This document shows, in pieces, positions 40,183-47,866 of a stretch of 64,000 bases of DNA. A program made the translations under genes and the position numbers. The stretch covers positions 908,001 to 972,000 of the forward strand of contig NZ_CP093280.1 in the NCBI RefSeq assembly GCF_026651855.1, in the 5' to 3' direction. Source of the DNA: Pseudomonas silvicola (lineage in GTDB: Bacteria; Pseudomonadota; Gammaproteobacteria; Pseudomonadales; Pseudomonadaceae). Position 1 is the stretch's first letter. Each line of letters opens with the position of its first letter. The notes under the pieces were generated by a model. It saw only the letters and a list, made by a program, of their open reading frames with translations, was not told where the DNA came from and searched no databases.

Positions 40183-40605
40183 ATGACCGACCCTATCAAA
40201 GTCCTATTCGTCTGCGTCGCCAACTCTGCACGCTCGCAGCTGGCGGAGGCTCTCTTACGCCATACCGACCCGCATTTCGTCGCCTCCAGTGCCGGATCCA
40301 AACCTTCCAGTGTCGATCCGCGAACGATTGCTGCACTGGAGGACGCTGATGTCGATGCGTCCGGGTTGCGTAGTAAGTCCATCGAAGAATTCCGCGGGGA
40401 AACGTTCAATTACGTCATCACGCTGTGTGACAAGTCGGCGCAGGAGTGTCAGGCGATGCCTGGTGCTGCTGAAGTCATCTCTTGGGATTTCCCTGACCCA
40501 GTAACAAGCGCTGATCCAGGAGCTTTCCGGCACACCCTTCACGACATCCATGAGCGCATCAAGCTTTTTGTACTGGTTAAGACGAAGCATCTGGAGGATG
40601 TATGA
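40183..40605 (+). CDS. Low-molecular-weight-phosphatase-type arsenate reductase (first of three)
   Basis: A 140-residue protein of the LMW tyrosine phosphatase/ArsC fold. The P-loop is Cys11-VANSA-Arg17 (CX5R), followed by QLAEALLRH. A further cysteine pair region is LCDKSAQEC (about residues 82-90), suitable for the disulfide cascade of thioredoxin-type ArsC. It starts MTDPIKVLFVC at 40183. It overlaps arsR by 4 bp and leads the operon. Confidence 0.85.
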   Translation: MTDPIKVLFVCVANSARSQLAEALLRHTDPHFVASSAGSKPSSVDPRTIAALEDADVDASGLRSKSIEEFRGETFNYVITLCDKSAQECQAMPGAAEVISWDFPDPVTSADPGAFRHTLHDIHERIKLFVLVKTKHLEDV

Positions 40606-40958
40606 CTGAAGCCATGACCCCCACGGTCTTGTTCAAGTGTTTGGCGGATGACACTCGAACCAAGATCACGCTGCTCATCGTGAATGAGGGCGAGTTGTGC
40701 GTCTGTGAGCTGACAGCTGCTCTCGATCTGAGCCAGCCCAAGATATCCAGGCACCTGGCATTGCTCCGCTCGGCGGGTTTGCTGATGGATCGTCGCCAAG
40801 GGCAGTGGGTGTATTACCGACTCCATCCTGACCTACCGTCCTGGGTAACTGAGGTTTTGAGGGACGTTACGGCAGCGAATCACGTGTGGTTTGAAGCTGA
40901 ATCCAAACGCTTACGCACCATGAATGAACGCCCCCTCAATCAGGCCGTGTGCAGCTGA
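40602..40958 (+). CDS. arsR: ArsR arsenite-responsive repressor
   Basis: A 118-residue ArsR/SmtB winged-helix protein. Its metal-box Cys33-x-Cys35 lies in ELCVCEL, at the start of the recognition region ([20 protein letters not shown]). It should bind the operator at about 40132-40172 and release it on As(III) or Sb(III) binding. It overlaps the upstream reductase by 4 bp. Confidence 0.95.
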   Translation: MTEAMTPTVLFKCLADDTRTKITLLIVNEGELCVCELTAALDLSQPKISRHLALLRSAGLLMDRRQGQWVYYRLHPDLPSWVTEVLRDVTAANHVWFEAESKRLRTMNERPLNQAVCS

Positions 40959-40983
40959 GCCACGGACATACCGGGTTATTGAA

Positions 40984-42267
40984 ATGCTAATCGCCGTACT
41001 GATTTTTATCGCCACCATCGTCTTGGTCATCTGGCAGCCCAAAGGGCTGGGAGTTGGCTGGAGCGCGACCTTTGGCGCTGTTCTCGCTTTGCTGACCGGC
41101 GTTGTCACGCTGGGGGACATCCCCGAGGTTTGGCATATTGTCTGGAATGCCACGGCAACATTCATTGCTGTGATCATCATCAGCCTGCTGCTGGACGAAG
41201 CTGGATTCTTCGAATGGGCGGCGTTACATGTCGCTCGCTGGGGAGCGGGCAGTACGCGCAAGCTGTTCGCATTTATCATCCTGCTGGGAGCGGCTGTTTC
41301 GGCGTTGTTCGCCAATGACGGCGCGGCATTGATTCTCACGCCTATCGTGATCGCAATGCTCCTGGCACTGCGTTTTACCCCTGCGTCCACCTTGGCGTTC
41401 GTTATGGCGGCAGGATTCATCGCCGATACCGCAAGCCTGCCTTTGGTCGTATCGAACCTGGTCAACATCGTATCCGCTGACTACTTCAAGATTGGCTTCA
41501 GCGAATATGCATCCGTCATGGTGCCGGTGAACCTGGTGAGCGTAGCGGCGACGTTGGGGATGCTGATGTGGTTCTTCCGCAAGGATCTGCCCAAAACTTA
41601 CGCCCTTGCACAGCTGCATCACCCAGATGAGGCGATCCGGGACCGCCCGACGTTCATTGCTGGATGGTGGATCTTGGCGGTACTGCTGATCGGCTTTTTC
41701 GTAATTGAACCGTTGGGAATCCCGATCAGCGTTATCGCAGCCGTTTGTGCGCTCATCCTGTATGTGATTGCTGCACGCGGTCATGCCATCGACACCAGCA
41801 AAGTGCTTAAAGGCGCTCCCTGGCAGGTGGTGGTTTTTTCGCTTGGCATGTACCTGGTCATTTACGGTCTGAAAAACGAGGGTCTTACCGATCACATCGC
41901 TCAGATTCTCAATGTATTTGCAGGCCATGGTGTCTGGGGCGCCGCACTCGGAACGGGGCTTCTGACTGCATTTCTTTCGTCGATCATGAACAACATGCCA
42001 ACCGTTTTGGTAGGCGCTTTGTCCATCCATGCTACCGGCGTCAATGGTGTCATTCAGCAGGCCATGGTGTACGCCAACATCATCGGCTGCGACCTCGGCC
42101 CCAAAATCACCCCCATTGGCAGTTTGGCTACGTTGCTATGGCTACACGTACTGGCCAAGAAGGACATCAAGATCACTTGGGGTTACTACTTCAAGACTGG
42201 GATCGTGCTGACCTTGCCCATTCTCATCGCCACCCTTTGCGCCCTGGCATTGCGCCTCAGCGTCTGA
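40984..42267 (+). CDS. arsB: ArsB arsenite/antimonite:H+ antiporter
   Basis: A 427-residue inner-membrane efflux pump with about 12 helices, starting [21 protein letters not shown]. The conserved [18 protein letters not shown] segment is near residues 107-124. A C-terminal MNNMPTVLV motif is present. The start at 40984 gives the canonical ArsB length; a longer frame overlaps arsR and adds a non-conserved stretch. No ArsA ATPase is nearby. Confidence 0.97.
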   Translation: MLIAVLIFIATIVLVIWQPKGLGVGWSATFGAVLALLTGVVTLGDIPEVWHIVWNATATFIAVIIISLLLDEAGFFEWAALHVARWGAGSTRKLFAFIILLGAAVSALFANDGAALILTPIVIAMLLALRFTPASTLAFVMAAGFIADTASLPLVVSNLVNIVSADYFKIGFSEYASVMVPVNLVSVAATLGMLMWFFRKDLPKTYALAQLHHPDEAIRDRPTFIAGWWILAVLLIGFFVIEPLGIPISVIAAVCALILYVIAARGHAIDTSKVLKGAPWQVVVFSLGMYLVIYGLKNEGLTDHIAQILNVFAGHGVWGAALGTGLLTAFLSSIMNNMPTVLVGALSIHATGVNGVIQQAMVYANIIGCDLGPKITPIGSLATLLWLHVLAKKDIKITWGYYFKTGIVLTLPILIATLCALALRLSV

Positions 42268-42283
42268 ACCAAGGAATCCTCTG

Positions 42284-42754
42284 ATGAAAGTCTTGTTCAT
42301 GTGTACCCACAACAGTTGCCGAAGCATCCTGTCCGAGGCGCTGTTCAATCACTTGGCGCCCGAAGGGTTAGAAGCGGTCAGCTCGGGCAGCTTTCCGAGT
42401 GGACGTGTAAATGCACGAGCACTGCAAACCCTGGAAGCAGCGGGTATCTCTACGGAAGGGCTGAGCAGCAAAGCCTCTGATGCTTTCGAAGGAGCACCAC
42501 CGGATATCGTGATCACTGTCTGTGACCGAGCAGCCGGAGAAGCCTGCCCTATCTTCTTCGGTCCTGCTTTGAAGGCGCATTGGGGGTTGGCCGATCCGTC
42601 CGAAGCTTCTGGCTCTGAGGCAGAGATCACCGCCGCGTTTGAGAGCACGCTCAGCAAGATTCGTGAACGCGTAACTGCGTTTCTTGAACTGCCACTGAAG
42701 ACCCTGAGCGCCGACGACCTTAAGGCCGAGCTAAATCGCATCGGAACGCTTTAA
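42284..42754 (+). CDS. arsC: Arsenate reductase, thioredoxin-type (second of three)
   Basis: A 156-residue LMW phosphatase-fold ArsC. The active loop is Cys7-THNS-Cys12-Arg13, followed by [11 protein letters not shown]. Redox cysteine [10 protein letters not shown] (about residues 79-88) is in place. It converts arsenate to arsenite for ArsB. It lies 16 bp after arsB. Confidence 0.93.
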   Translation: MKVLFMCTHNSCRSILSEALFNHLAPEGLEAVSSGSFPSGRVNARALQTLEAAGISTEGLSSKASDAFEGAPPDIVITVCDRAAGEACPIFFGPALKAHWGLADPSEASGSEAEITAAFESTLSKIRERVTAFLELPLKTLSADDLKAELNRIGTL

Positions 42755-42765
42755 CGATCAACCGA

Positions 42766-42788
42766 AGCGGCGCCTCTGTAGCGCCGCT
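42766..42788. other. Perfect 8-bp-stem hairpin inside the ars operon
   Basis: AGCGGCGC-CTCTGTA-GCGCCGCT with no T run, between arsC and arsH. It could stabilise the upstream mRNA or tune arsH expression. It is not a classical terminator. Confidence 0.5.
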
Positions 42789-42800
42789 GTAGGAGTTTAT

Positions 42801-43514
42801 ATGCAAGATACACTGCCGAACGTAGATGCCGATCTGATCGACATCCCAACCTTGGAGCAACTGACGCCGCTCACCCCCTCAGCCCACAAGCCTCGAATCC
42901 TTCTGCTGTATGGATCGACGCGAGAGCGGTCTTTCAGCCGGCTAGTGACCCAGGAAGCTGCACGCCTACTGGAAGAGTTTGGCGCCGAAACTCGAATCTT
43001 TGATCCGTCCGGCCTGCCACTGCCTGATGATGCGCCCGACAGCCACCCGAAAGTCCTGGAGTTGCGCGAACTGATGCAATGGTCAGAAGGCCAAGTGTGG
43101 TGCTCGCCGGAGCGACACGGTTCCATGAGTGCGGTTTTTAAGGCTCAGATTGATTGGGTTCCATTGGCAATGGGTGCTGTGCGACCTACCCAAGGCAAGA
43201 CGTTGGCAGTGATGCAGGTCTGTGGTGGTTCCCAGTCGTTCAACGTGGTCAACCAGTTGCGAGTCCTGGGCCGCTGGATGCGGATGTTCACTATCCCGAA
43301 TCAATCGTCGGTCGCCAAGGCGTTCACTGAGTTTGATGACTCCGGTCGAATGAAGCCTTCGTCCTATTACGACCGCCTGGTGGATGTGATGGAAGAACTG
43401 ATGAAATTTACGATCCTGTTGCGTGATCGCCAAGACTACCTGGTGGATCGCTATTCCGAGCGGAAGGAATCAGCGGCAGAGCTATCGCAGAGAGTTAACC
43501 AGCGCTCCATCTAA
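42801..43514 (+). CDS. arsH: ArsH NADPH-dependent FMN oxidoreductase
   Basis: A 237-residue flavodoxin-fold protein. The FMN phosphate loop is [13 protein letters not shown] (about residues 35-47) and [14 protein letters not shown] is near residue 98. ArsH oxidises trivalent organoarsenicals such as methylarsenite to less toxic forms. Position after arsC is classical for pseudomonad arsRBCH operons. Confidence 0.95.
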   Translation: MQDTLPNVDADLIDIPTLEQLTPLTPSAHKPRILLLYGSTRERSFSRLVTQEAARLLEEFGAETRIFDPSGLPLPDDAPDSHPKVLELRELMQWSEGQVWCSPERHGSMSAVFKAQIDWVPLAMGAVRPTQGKTLAVMQVCGGSQSFNVVNQLRVLGRWMRMFTIPNQSSVAKAFTEFDDSGRMKPSSYYDRLVDVMEELMKFTILLRDRQDYLVDRYSERKESAAELSQRVNQRSI

Positions 43515-43539
43515 GCCACTTCCACAGCGAGCGATCACC

Positions 43540-43968
43540 ATGAGCGAGATCACGATTTACCACAATCCCCAGTGCGGGACGTCACGCAATACGTTGGGAC
43601 TGATCCGCAACAGCGGAGAGGAACCTACGGTAATCGAATATCTGAACAACCCGCCTGACCGCGACACGTTGGTTGGGCTGATTAACGCCATGGGTACTGG
43701 CGTTCGCGCGCTGCTCCGGATCAAAGGTACGCCTTATGAGGAACTGGGGCTGGCTGACCTCGAACTGAGCGATGATCAGCTCATCGATGCGATGATGGCT
43801 CATCCCATCCTGATTAATCGTCCTGTCGTGGTGACGCCTCTGGGGACTCGCCTATGTAGGCCCTCTGAAGCAGTCCTCGACATACTGCCGAAAGCCCAGC
43901 GTGGTGGTTTCATCAAAGAGGATGGGCAGGTTGTCGTCGATGAGCAAGGTCGTAGAGTAACCCCCTGA
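43540..43968 (+). CDS. arsC: Arsenate reductase, glutaredoxin-type (third of three)
   Basis: A 142-residue protein of the Spx/ArsC fold, unrelated to the LMW-phosphatase types. The active Cys12 is in YHNPQCGTSRNT. The arginine-containing motifs HPILINRPVVV and TRLCRPSE are the ArsC signature. The start at 43540 is chosen because upstream frame overlaps arsH. It gives the operon a second biochemical route (glutathione/glutaredoxin) for arsenate reduction. Confidence 0.93.
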   Translation: MSEITIYHNPQCGTSRNTLGLIRNSGEEPTVIEYLNNPPDRDTLVGLINAMGTGVRALLRIKGTPYEELGLADLELSDDQLIDAMMAHPILINRPVVVTPLGTRLCRPSEAVLDILPKAQRGGFIKEDGQVVVDEQGRRVTP

Positions 43969-44146
43969 GCATCTGACCCAAGCCGCTCGGGCTATGGCAA
44001 GACAGGTTTGCATTATCGACGGCGCGCCACTTCGTTGAAGGTTCCATCATCGAGAAGCACCTTTGGCCTCCTAGGCTCTTGAGGTGCGCCTGATGCGGGA
44101 GAAGCAAGGCTCCCGTGCGTTTGCCTCGGCTGTGATCGATAGCTCC

Positions 44147-44584
44147 TCAGGGGACGCAGCTGACTTTCTGATAAAGCCCTGCATTTATCGGGGGGCCTTT
44201 TCGAAGATCCTCCGACGATTCAAACCGTTCAATCACCGCCGAGCAGGGTTCTTTTCGGGTCAGTGTGATGTTGCTCGGATGCGGCTCTGACGGACAGGTA
44301 GACTGCGAATCAGGTGCTAAAAACACCTGTGTACCATCAGGGCTAAGCAGGTTTGATACGGTGAAGGAGCACTGATCTAGCGTCGCAACATTGCCCTGCA
44401 GGCTCACTTTTGGCAGAGCTTTCTCCGTGGGCGTGTGCACCCATACGCCTTCGGCCCAGCTTCCAATGGACGTCTTTTCGATTCCAAGTGTGGGCTTTTT
44501 AGGTGCGTCCTGCTGATCGCAGCTTGTTAAGAGGACAGCAGTGAAAATTGACAGCACGATTCGGCTAGCTACCAAAGTATTCAT
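44147..44584 (-). CDS. Small unknown lipoprotein
   Basis: A 145-residue protein starting MNTLVASRIVLSIFTAVLLTSC, a lipoprotein signal peptide with lipobox LLTSC. The mature part has three further cysteines and a beta-rich look. It starts after GGTGAAAAA. It converges on the ars operon and is not a known ars gene. An ArsR-operator-like sequence about 215 bp upstream suggests possible arsenic control. Confidence 0.65.
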   Translation of the reverse strand: MNTLVASRIVLSIFTAVLLTSCDQQDAPKKPTLGIEKTSIGSWAEGVWVHTPTEKALPKVSLQGNVATLDQCSFTVSNLLSPDGTQVFLAPDSQSTCPSEPHPSNITLTRKEPCSAVIERFESSEDLRKGPPINAGLYQKVSCVP

Positions 44585-44796
44585 TTTTTCACCACGTTCT
44601 TCCCAGCCAGAGTCATCCGCCAAAAGCAACGCGGGTAACTTCGCCCAGCCCGGGCTCTACAAACCTGCCCAAGTGAATACACCCGTGCTATACCGGCACT
44701 GTCGTTAGCGCTCACGATCAAGGCCAATCACCCGACAGGTTCAGAACGGATCCTCAACGTTCAGGAGAGTGACCTAGGCGCCACGTGAGAAAACCA

Positions 44797-44845
44797 ATAT
44801 ACGCCTTGACGAATATGCGGTAAATCGAATATTTAGGATCGCAAA
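44797..44845. promoter_or_regulatory. Second ArsR-operator-like sequence
   Basis: Contains GACGAATATGCGG and AAATCGAATATTTAGG; the reverse complement ATATTCGATTTACCGCATAT closely matches ATATTCGATTTTCCGTATGT at the ars promoter. It lies in the gene-free stretch 44585-45052, upstream of the lipoprotein gene on the minus strand. It may be a live operator or a relic of another ars promoter. Confidence 0.45.
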
Positions 44846-44912
44846 CAGAAAGCGCATGCCCCTCCCTGGCGAGAAGAGCACCGGAAAAATGCTCACCCCC
44901 GAGCTTGGGCCG

Positions 44913-45003
44913 CCTGGTCAAATGCAATGCAAATACCTGGTCACGTCCAATGCAAACACCTGGTCAGTATCCATGCAATCAGGTGGTCAGATCAGATGCA
45001 ATT
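44913..45003 (-). repeat. Array of about 23-bp repeats, right boundary of the arsenic module
   Basis: On the minus strand, from outside inward: three units TGACCACCTGATTGCATGG..., TGACCAGGTGTTTGCATTGG..., TGACCAGGTATTTGCATTGC..., then a final TGACCAG. It mirrors the array at 38784-38860. It ends 50 bp from the tniQ stop codon. Confidence 0.72.
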
Positions 45004-45052
45004 CCCCACTCAAAAAAATTGCGTAGCAGGGGGCGAAGACAATCGGTATAAA

Positions 45053-46876
45053 TTAAAATTCGGAAGCTTTGATGGTGCGTTCGCCCCCATAGTTAGAGTC
45101 AATGAAGTCTTGCAAATCGGGCCCGCGCTTCCAGAACTCAAGGGTGAGGCCGGTAGGCCGCTTAACGAGCAAATCATGTTCAAGCCCGTAATCTGTCAGC
45201 TTAGCAAGTAGATCATCAACCTTTGAGCCGCTTACTTTACTTAGCTCAATAGTAGAAATATAGCTTCGGTGAAAGCAGCGCACCCCTTTCATGGTAAGTC
45301 GTGGGCGTTTCAAACCATCCAAGGTCGTCTCTATAACTCCAGTCTTGATCAGGAACGGCAGATATCGACCTGGGATTCCCAGTAATACAGCTGCCTCTTG
45401 TTGAGTGCAAAGCTCTTTGATGGAATTTCCAAAATTTGATTTCAAAAAAATCCGGTATTCAGACTCACGGATCATCAGATCAGAAAAGCGCTTAGCGCCG
45501 GGGGCAGAATATACCTTTAAATGCCCGTCCAATATAGATCTTACAAGCCCGACGAAACTCCTTTCTTTTTTGAGATAGTATTTAACAAAATGACTTATAG
45601 GTAATGGGTTCCCCTCAGAGCTATCCAATTTCAAAGGTTCAAGTTTCCCTACAAAGCTATCACAGTCCAGCCACCAAGAGTTTTCTCCGCGGCACTTCTT
45701 CGTCAATACGGGCAACAGCTCGGCCTCTATCAACTCACGGACCCGCCGTTCATTTACGCCGAGTCGACGCGCAACTTGGGTAAGCGTTTGCACACGTGCT
45801 TGCTCAGCGGCTATCGCCCGCAGTTCTTCGACGTTGATGATGGTGGATACTTTTCCACACTCATAACGAATTGAGTTGGATGCAAGTCGGCCCTGTCGAA
45901 TGAATACTTTGACTCTGGAGTTTTTTATGCCGAGCATTTTCGCCGCGACTGCAATCGGCTTCCACGAATGATTCTCAACAGTCTCCGAGGACAAAGTTTT
46001 AGCCTTGGAATCAATCGGCCCCTTCCAGTTTTCCGTCAAGTAATGTTCGAACTCAGCTCTTAAAAAATCAAATTTATGATCTTTCAGCGCATGATAAAGG
46101 ACATGTCGAACACGATCAAAGCACCCTGTAGCCGTCCACCGCCCACCTTGTTTCAAGTGAACTTTTCTAAGATACTCCAAAAAACTCCAAGGCCAGTCGA
46201 ATGCTATCGTGGCGCAGGCATGGCTAATTGCAGTCATATCTTCTGTAGATCTAACAACTCCTACAATCCGCTTTCCAGATGTCTCTGTCATTACGACGCG
46301 ACCTAAATTAAAAAAGGCACTATGAAAATCTTCAAATGACAGATTGCAAATTAGCGTTGGATTTAGTGGGTCGCTATTTGAAATACGATTTTCTATTAGT
46401 CTTGAAAACCAGCAATCTATAGCTCCTGCTTTTTTAAAATTACTGGGGTGCAAGAAGCTATTGCCGCAGTGACTGCATCTCAGGTTGCTAAAAGCATCGT
46501 AGCAAAGAAGCATTTGGCAGTGGCTACAGCGTTCAACTAATTGAACACCATGAGACGTGCAAACATTATAGAGCTTGAACATCCAGATATGCTTCCAATA
46601 CCCAAATTCCAACATGCACTGTGGGCAATGCTTTGGACTACGATAGCACATCGGATCATGGTTACTTCTAGGCTTAATTATCGCCCTGATCGTATCGACC
46701 CAGCCCATTGGAGCATTCACCTTCGAGAGGAAACCTGATTGCTCCTCCTCGGAGAGCAGTAGAAACTTTTGTTGAAAATAAGTGTGGGGGAGGGCGTTGG
46801 CTTTCGCCAATCGCCCCATATATCCCACAAAACTTTCATCGTGGTGCGGATAAACCATGACCGCAAGATTTAACAT
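45053..46876 (-). CDS. tniQ: TniQ/TnsD-type target-selection protein
   Basis: A 607-residue protein. The N-terminal TniQ domain (about residues 1-150) holds a zinc-ribbon set with Cys84, Cys87, Cys106, His109, Cys117, Cys120, Cys134 and Cys137. The C-terminal part contains three helix-turn-helix-like segments (about 307-331, 364-388 and 488-513), suiting sequence-specific DNA binding. It is longer than simple TniQ proteins and similar to TnsD in scale. As the only targeting gene, it presumably directs insertion to the gyrB 3' end. It is noticeably AT-rich compared with the host genes. Last gene of the tns operon. Confidence 0.92.
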   Translation of the reverse strand: MLNLAVMVYPHHDESFVGYMGRLAKANALPHTYFQQKFLLLSEEEQSGFLSKVNAPMGWVDTIRAIIKPRSNHDPMCYRSPKHCPQCMLEFGYWKHIWMFKLYNVCTSHGVQLVERCSHCQMLLCYDAFSNLRCSHCGNSFLHPSNFKKAGAIDCWFSRLIENRISNSDPLNPTLICNLSFEDFHSAFFNLGRVVMTETSGKRIVGVVRSTEDMTAISHACATIAFDWPWSFLEYLRKVHLKQGGRWTATGCFDRVRHVLYHALKDHKFDFLRAEFEHYLTENWKGPIDSKAKTLSSETVENHSWKPIAVAAKMLGIKNSRVKVFIRQGRLASNSIRYECGKVSTIINVEELRAIAAEQARVQTLTQVARRLGVNERRVRELIEAELLPVLTKKCRGENSWWLDCDSFVGKLEPLKLDSSEGNPLPISHFVKYYLKKERSFVGLVRSILDGHLKVYSAPGAKRFSDLMIRESEYRIFLKSNFGNSIKELCTQQEAAVLLGIPGRYLPFLIKTGVIETTLDGLKRPRLTMKGVRCFHRSYISTIELSKVSGSKVDDLLAKLTDYGLEHDLLVKRPTGLTLEFWKRGPDLQDFIDSNYGGERTIKASEF

Positions 46877-46912
46877 ATCAGCACCAACAACTCGCCTTGC
46901 CCAGAAAGCGCA

Positions 46913-47857
46913 TTACGAATCCACCTCTTCAAATGGCTCATCCGCCCCTAACAATGGCAAAAAGTTGAAGGAACTGTCGAATGGGTTTCTGATACTCGGC
47001 GCGGTCAGCCAAACCTCTTCCCTAAACGCTTGGTGGAGGGTGGCCAAGCTAATACCAGGAAACGCTCCCTCCCAAACCAGAACCAGCGCGCGATCCAATA
47101 CTTTAACCAGATAGTCCATCAGCCCATTGGACGCAAAATACAAGCGTTGAACCATGTCAGGCACTAGCAAGTCGACGGCATCAACCGACATGTGTTTTTG
47201 CAGGATTTTGATTACACCTAAGAATTCGGACCAGTTTTCTTCCTCCGGGTGAAAACTCTTGATGGTATAGGTAGCACTGAACCTTCTCCTGAACTGGCTG
47301 TTGGCTTTCTTCAGTTTTTCCAGCCGAGACATGCCCACCAAAACCACAGAGACGCCAGCTTTGTTCATCAAGGACTTGATCCAGTCCCCGGCCTCGTAAG
47401 CATCAATCCTGCTGTAGTCGATCAGGTGCTGGGCTTCGTCCATGATTACCAGCTCGGTCTTCAGGTTTTCAATCAGCGTCACGGCACGTAAGAACTTGAC
47501 CTCAGAACTGTCGTTTCGCCTTTTCGCGTGATCCACATCGCCAAGGGCTTCAAGCAATGCTGTACACATGTTCTTCTTCGAAGGCGATGAAGGCATCTCA
47601 AGGTAAACGACTGGCAAACACTGCTGGGTAACTGCTCGCTCAGCATTAACTGCATCAGCGTAGCGTGACGCAAGGGCACTTTTCCCGGCCCCACTTGGCC
47701 CCATCAGCAGCAGCCCAGTGGACTCCCCGAACCGAATACGTTCTTGATGAACATCAGCCAGGCGGCCCCAAGCCCCTTTGACGTACGAAGTCTGGATGAA
47801 CAGTTTTCGCAGGGAGATCTCTTCTGGTTCGAGCTTTTCAGATATTTTCAGTTTCAT
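46913..47857 (-). CDS. tnsC: TnsC-type AAA+ transposition regulator
   Basis: A 314-residue AAA+ ATPase. Walker A is GPSGAGKS (residues 53-60), Walker B is LVIMDEA (136-142), and a sensor region VVLVGMSRLEKL follows. TnsC connects the target-bound TniQ/TnsD to the TnsAB transposase and imposes target immunity. It is shorter than Tn7 TnsC and close to TniB-type length. It lies 9 bp after tnsB and 36 bp before tniQ. Confidence 0.93.
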   Translation of the reverse strand: MKLKISEKLEPEEISLRKLFIQTSYVKGAWGRLADVHQERIRFGESTGLLLMGPSGAGKSALASRYADAVNAERAVTQQCLPVVYLEMPSSPSKKNMCTALLEALGDVDHAKRRNDSSEVKFLRAVTLIENLKTELVIMDEAQHLIDYSRIDAYEAGDWIKSLMNKAGVSVVLVGMSRLEKLKKANSQFRRRFSATYTIKSFHPEEENWSEFLGVIKILQKHMSVDAVDLLVPDMVQRLYFASNGLMDYLVKVLDRALVLVWEGAFPGISLATLHQAFREEVWLTAPSIRNPFDSSFNFLPLLGADEPFEEVDS

Positions 47858-47866
47858 TGTCGACCC

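Larger units (their letters stand above)
38784..45003. mobile_element. Putative nested element without transposase carrying the arsenic genes
   Basis: The segment bounded by inverted 23-bp repeat arrays contains the arsN1-like/marR pair, the ars operon and a lipoprotein gene, but no transposase or integrase. It could be a non-autonomous element moved in trans or what remains after deletion of a transposase. No target duplication was identified, so the exact borders are uncertain. Confidence 0.45.

Noticed and set aside
38784-45003. CRISPR array
   Set aside because: The spaced repeats here are about 23 bp, tandem without spacers and degenerate, and sit at two mirrored ends; no cas genes are present anywhere in the window.
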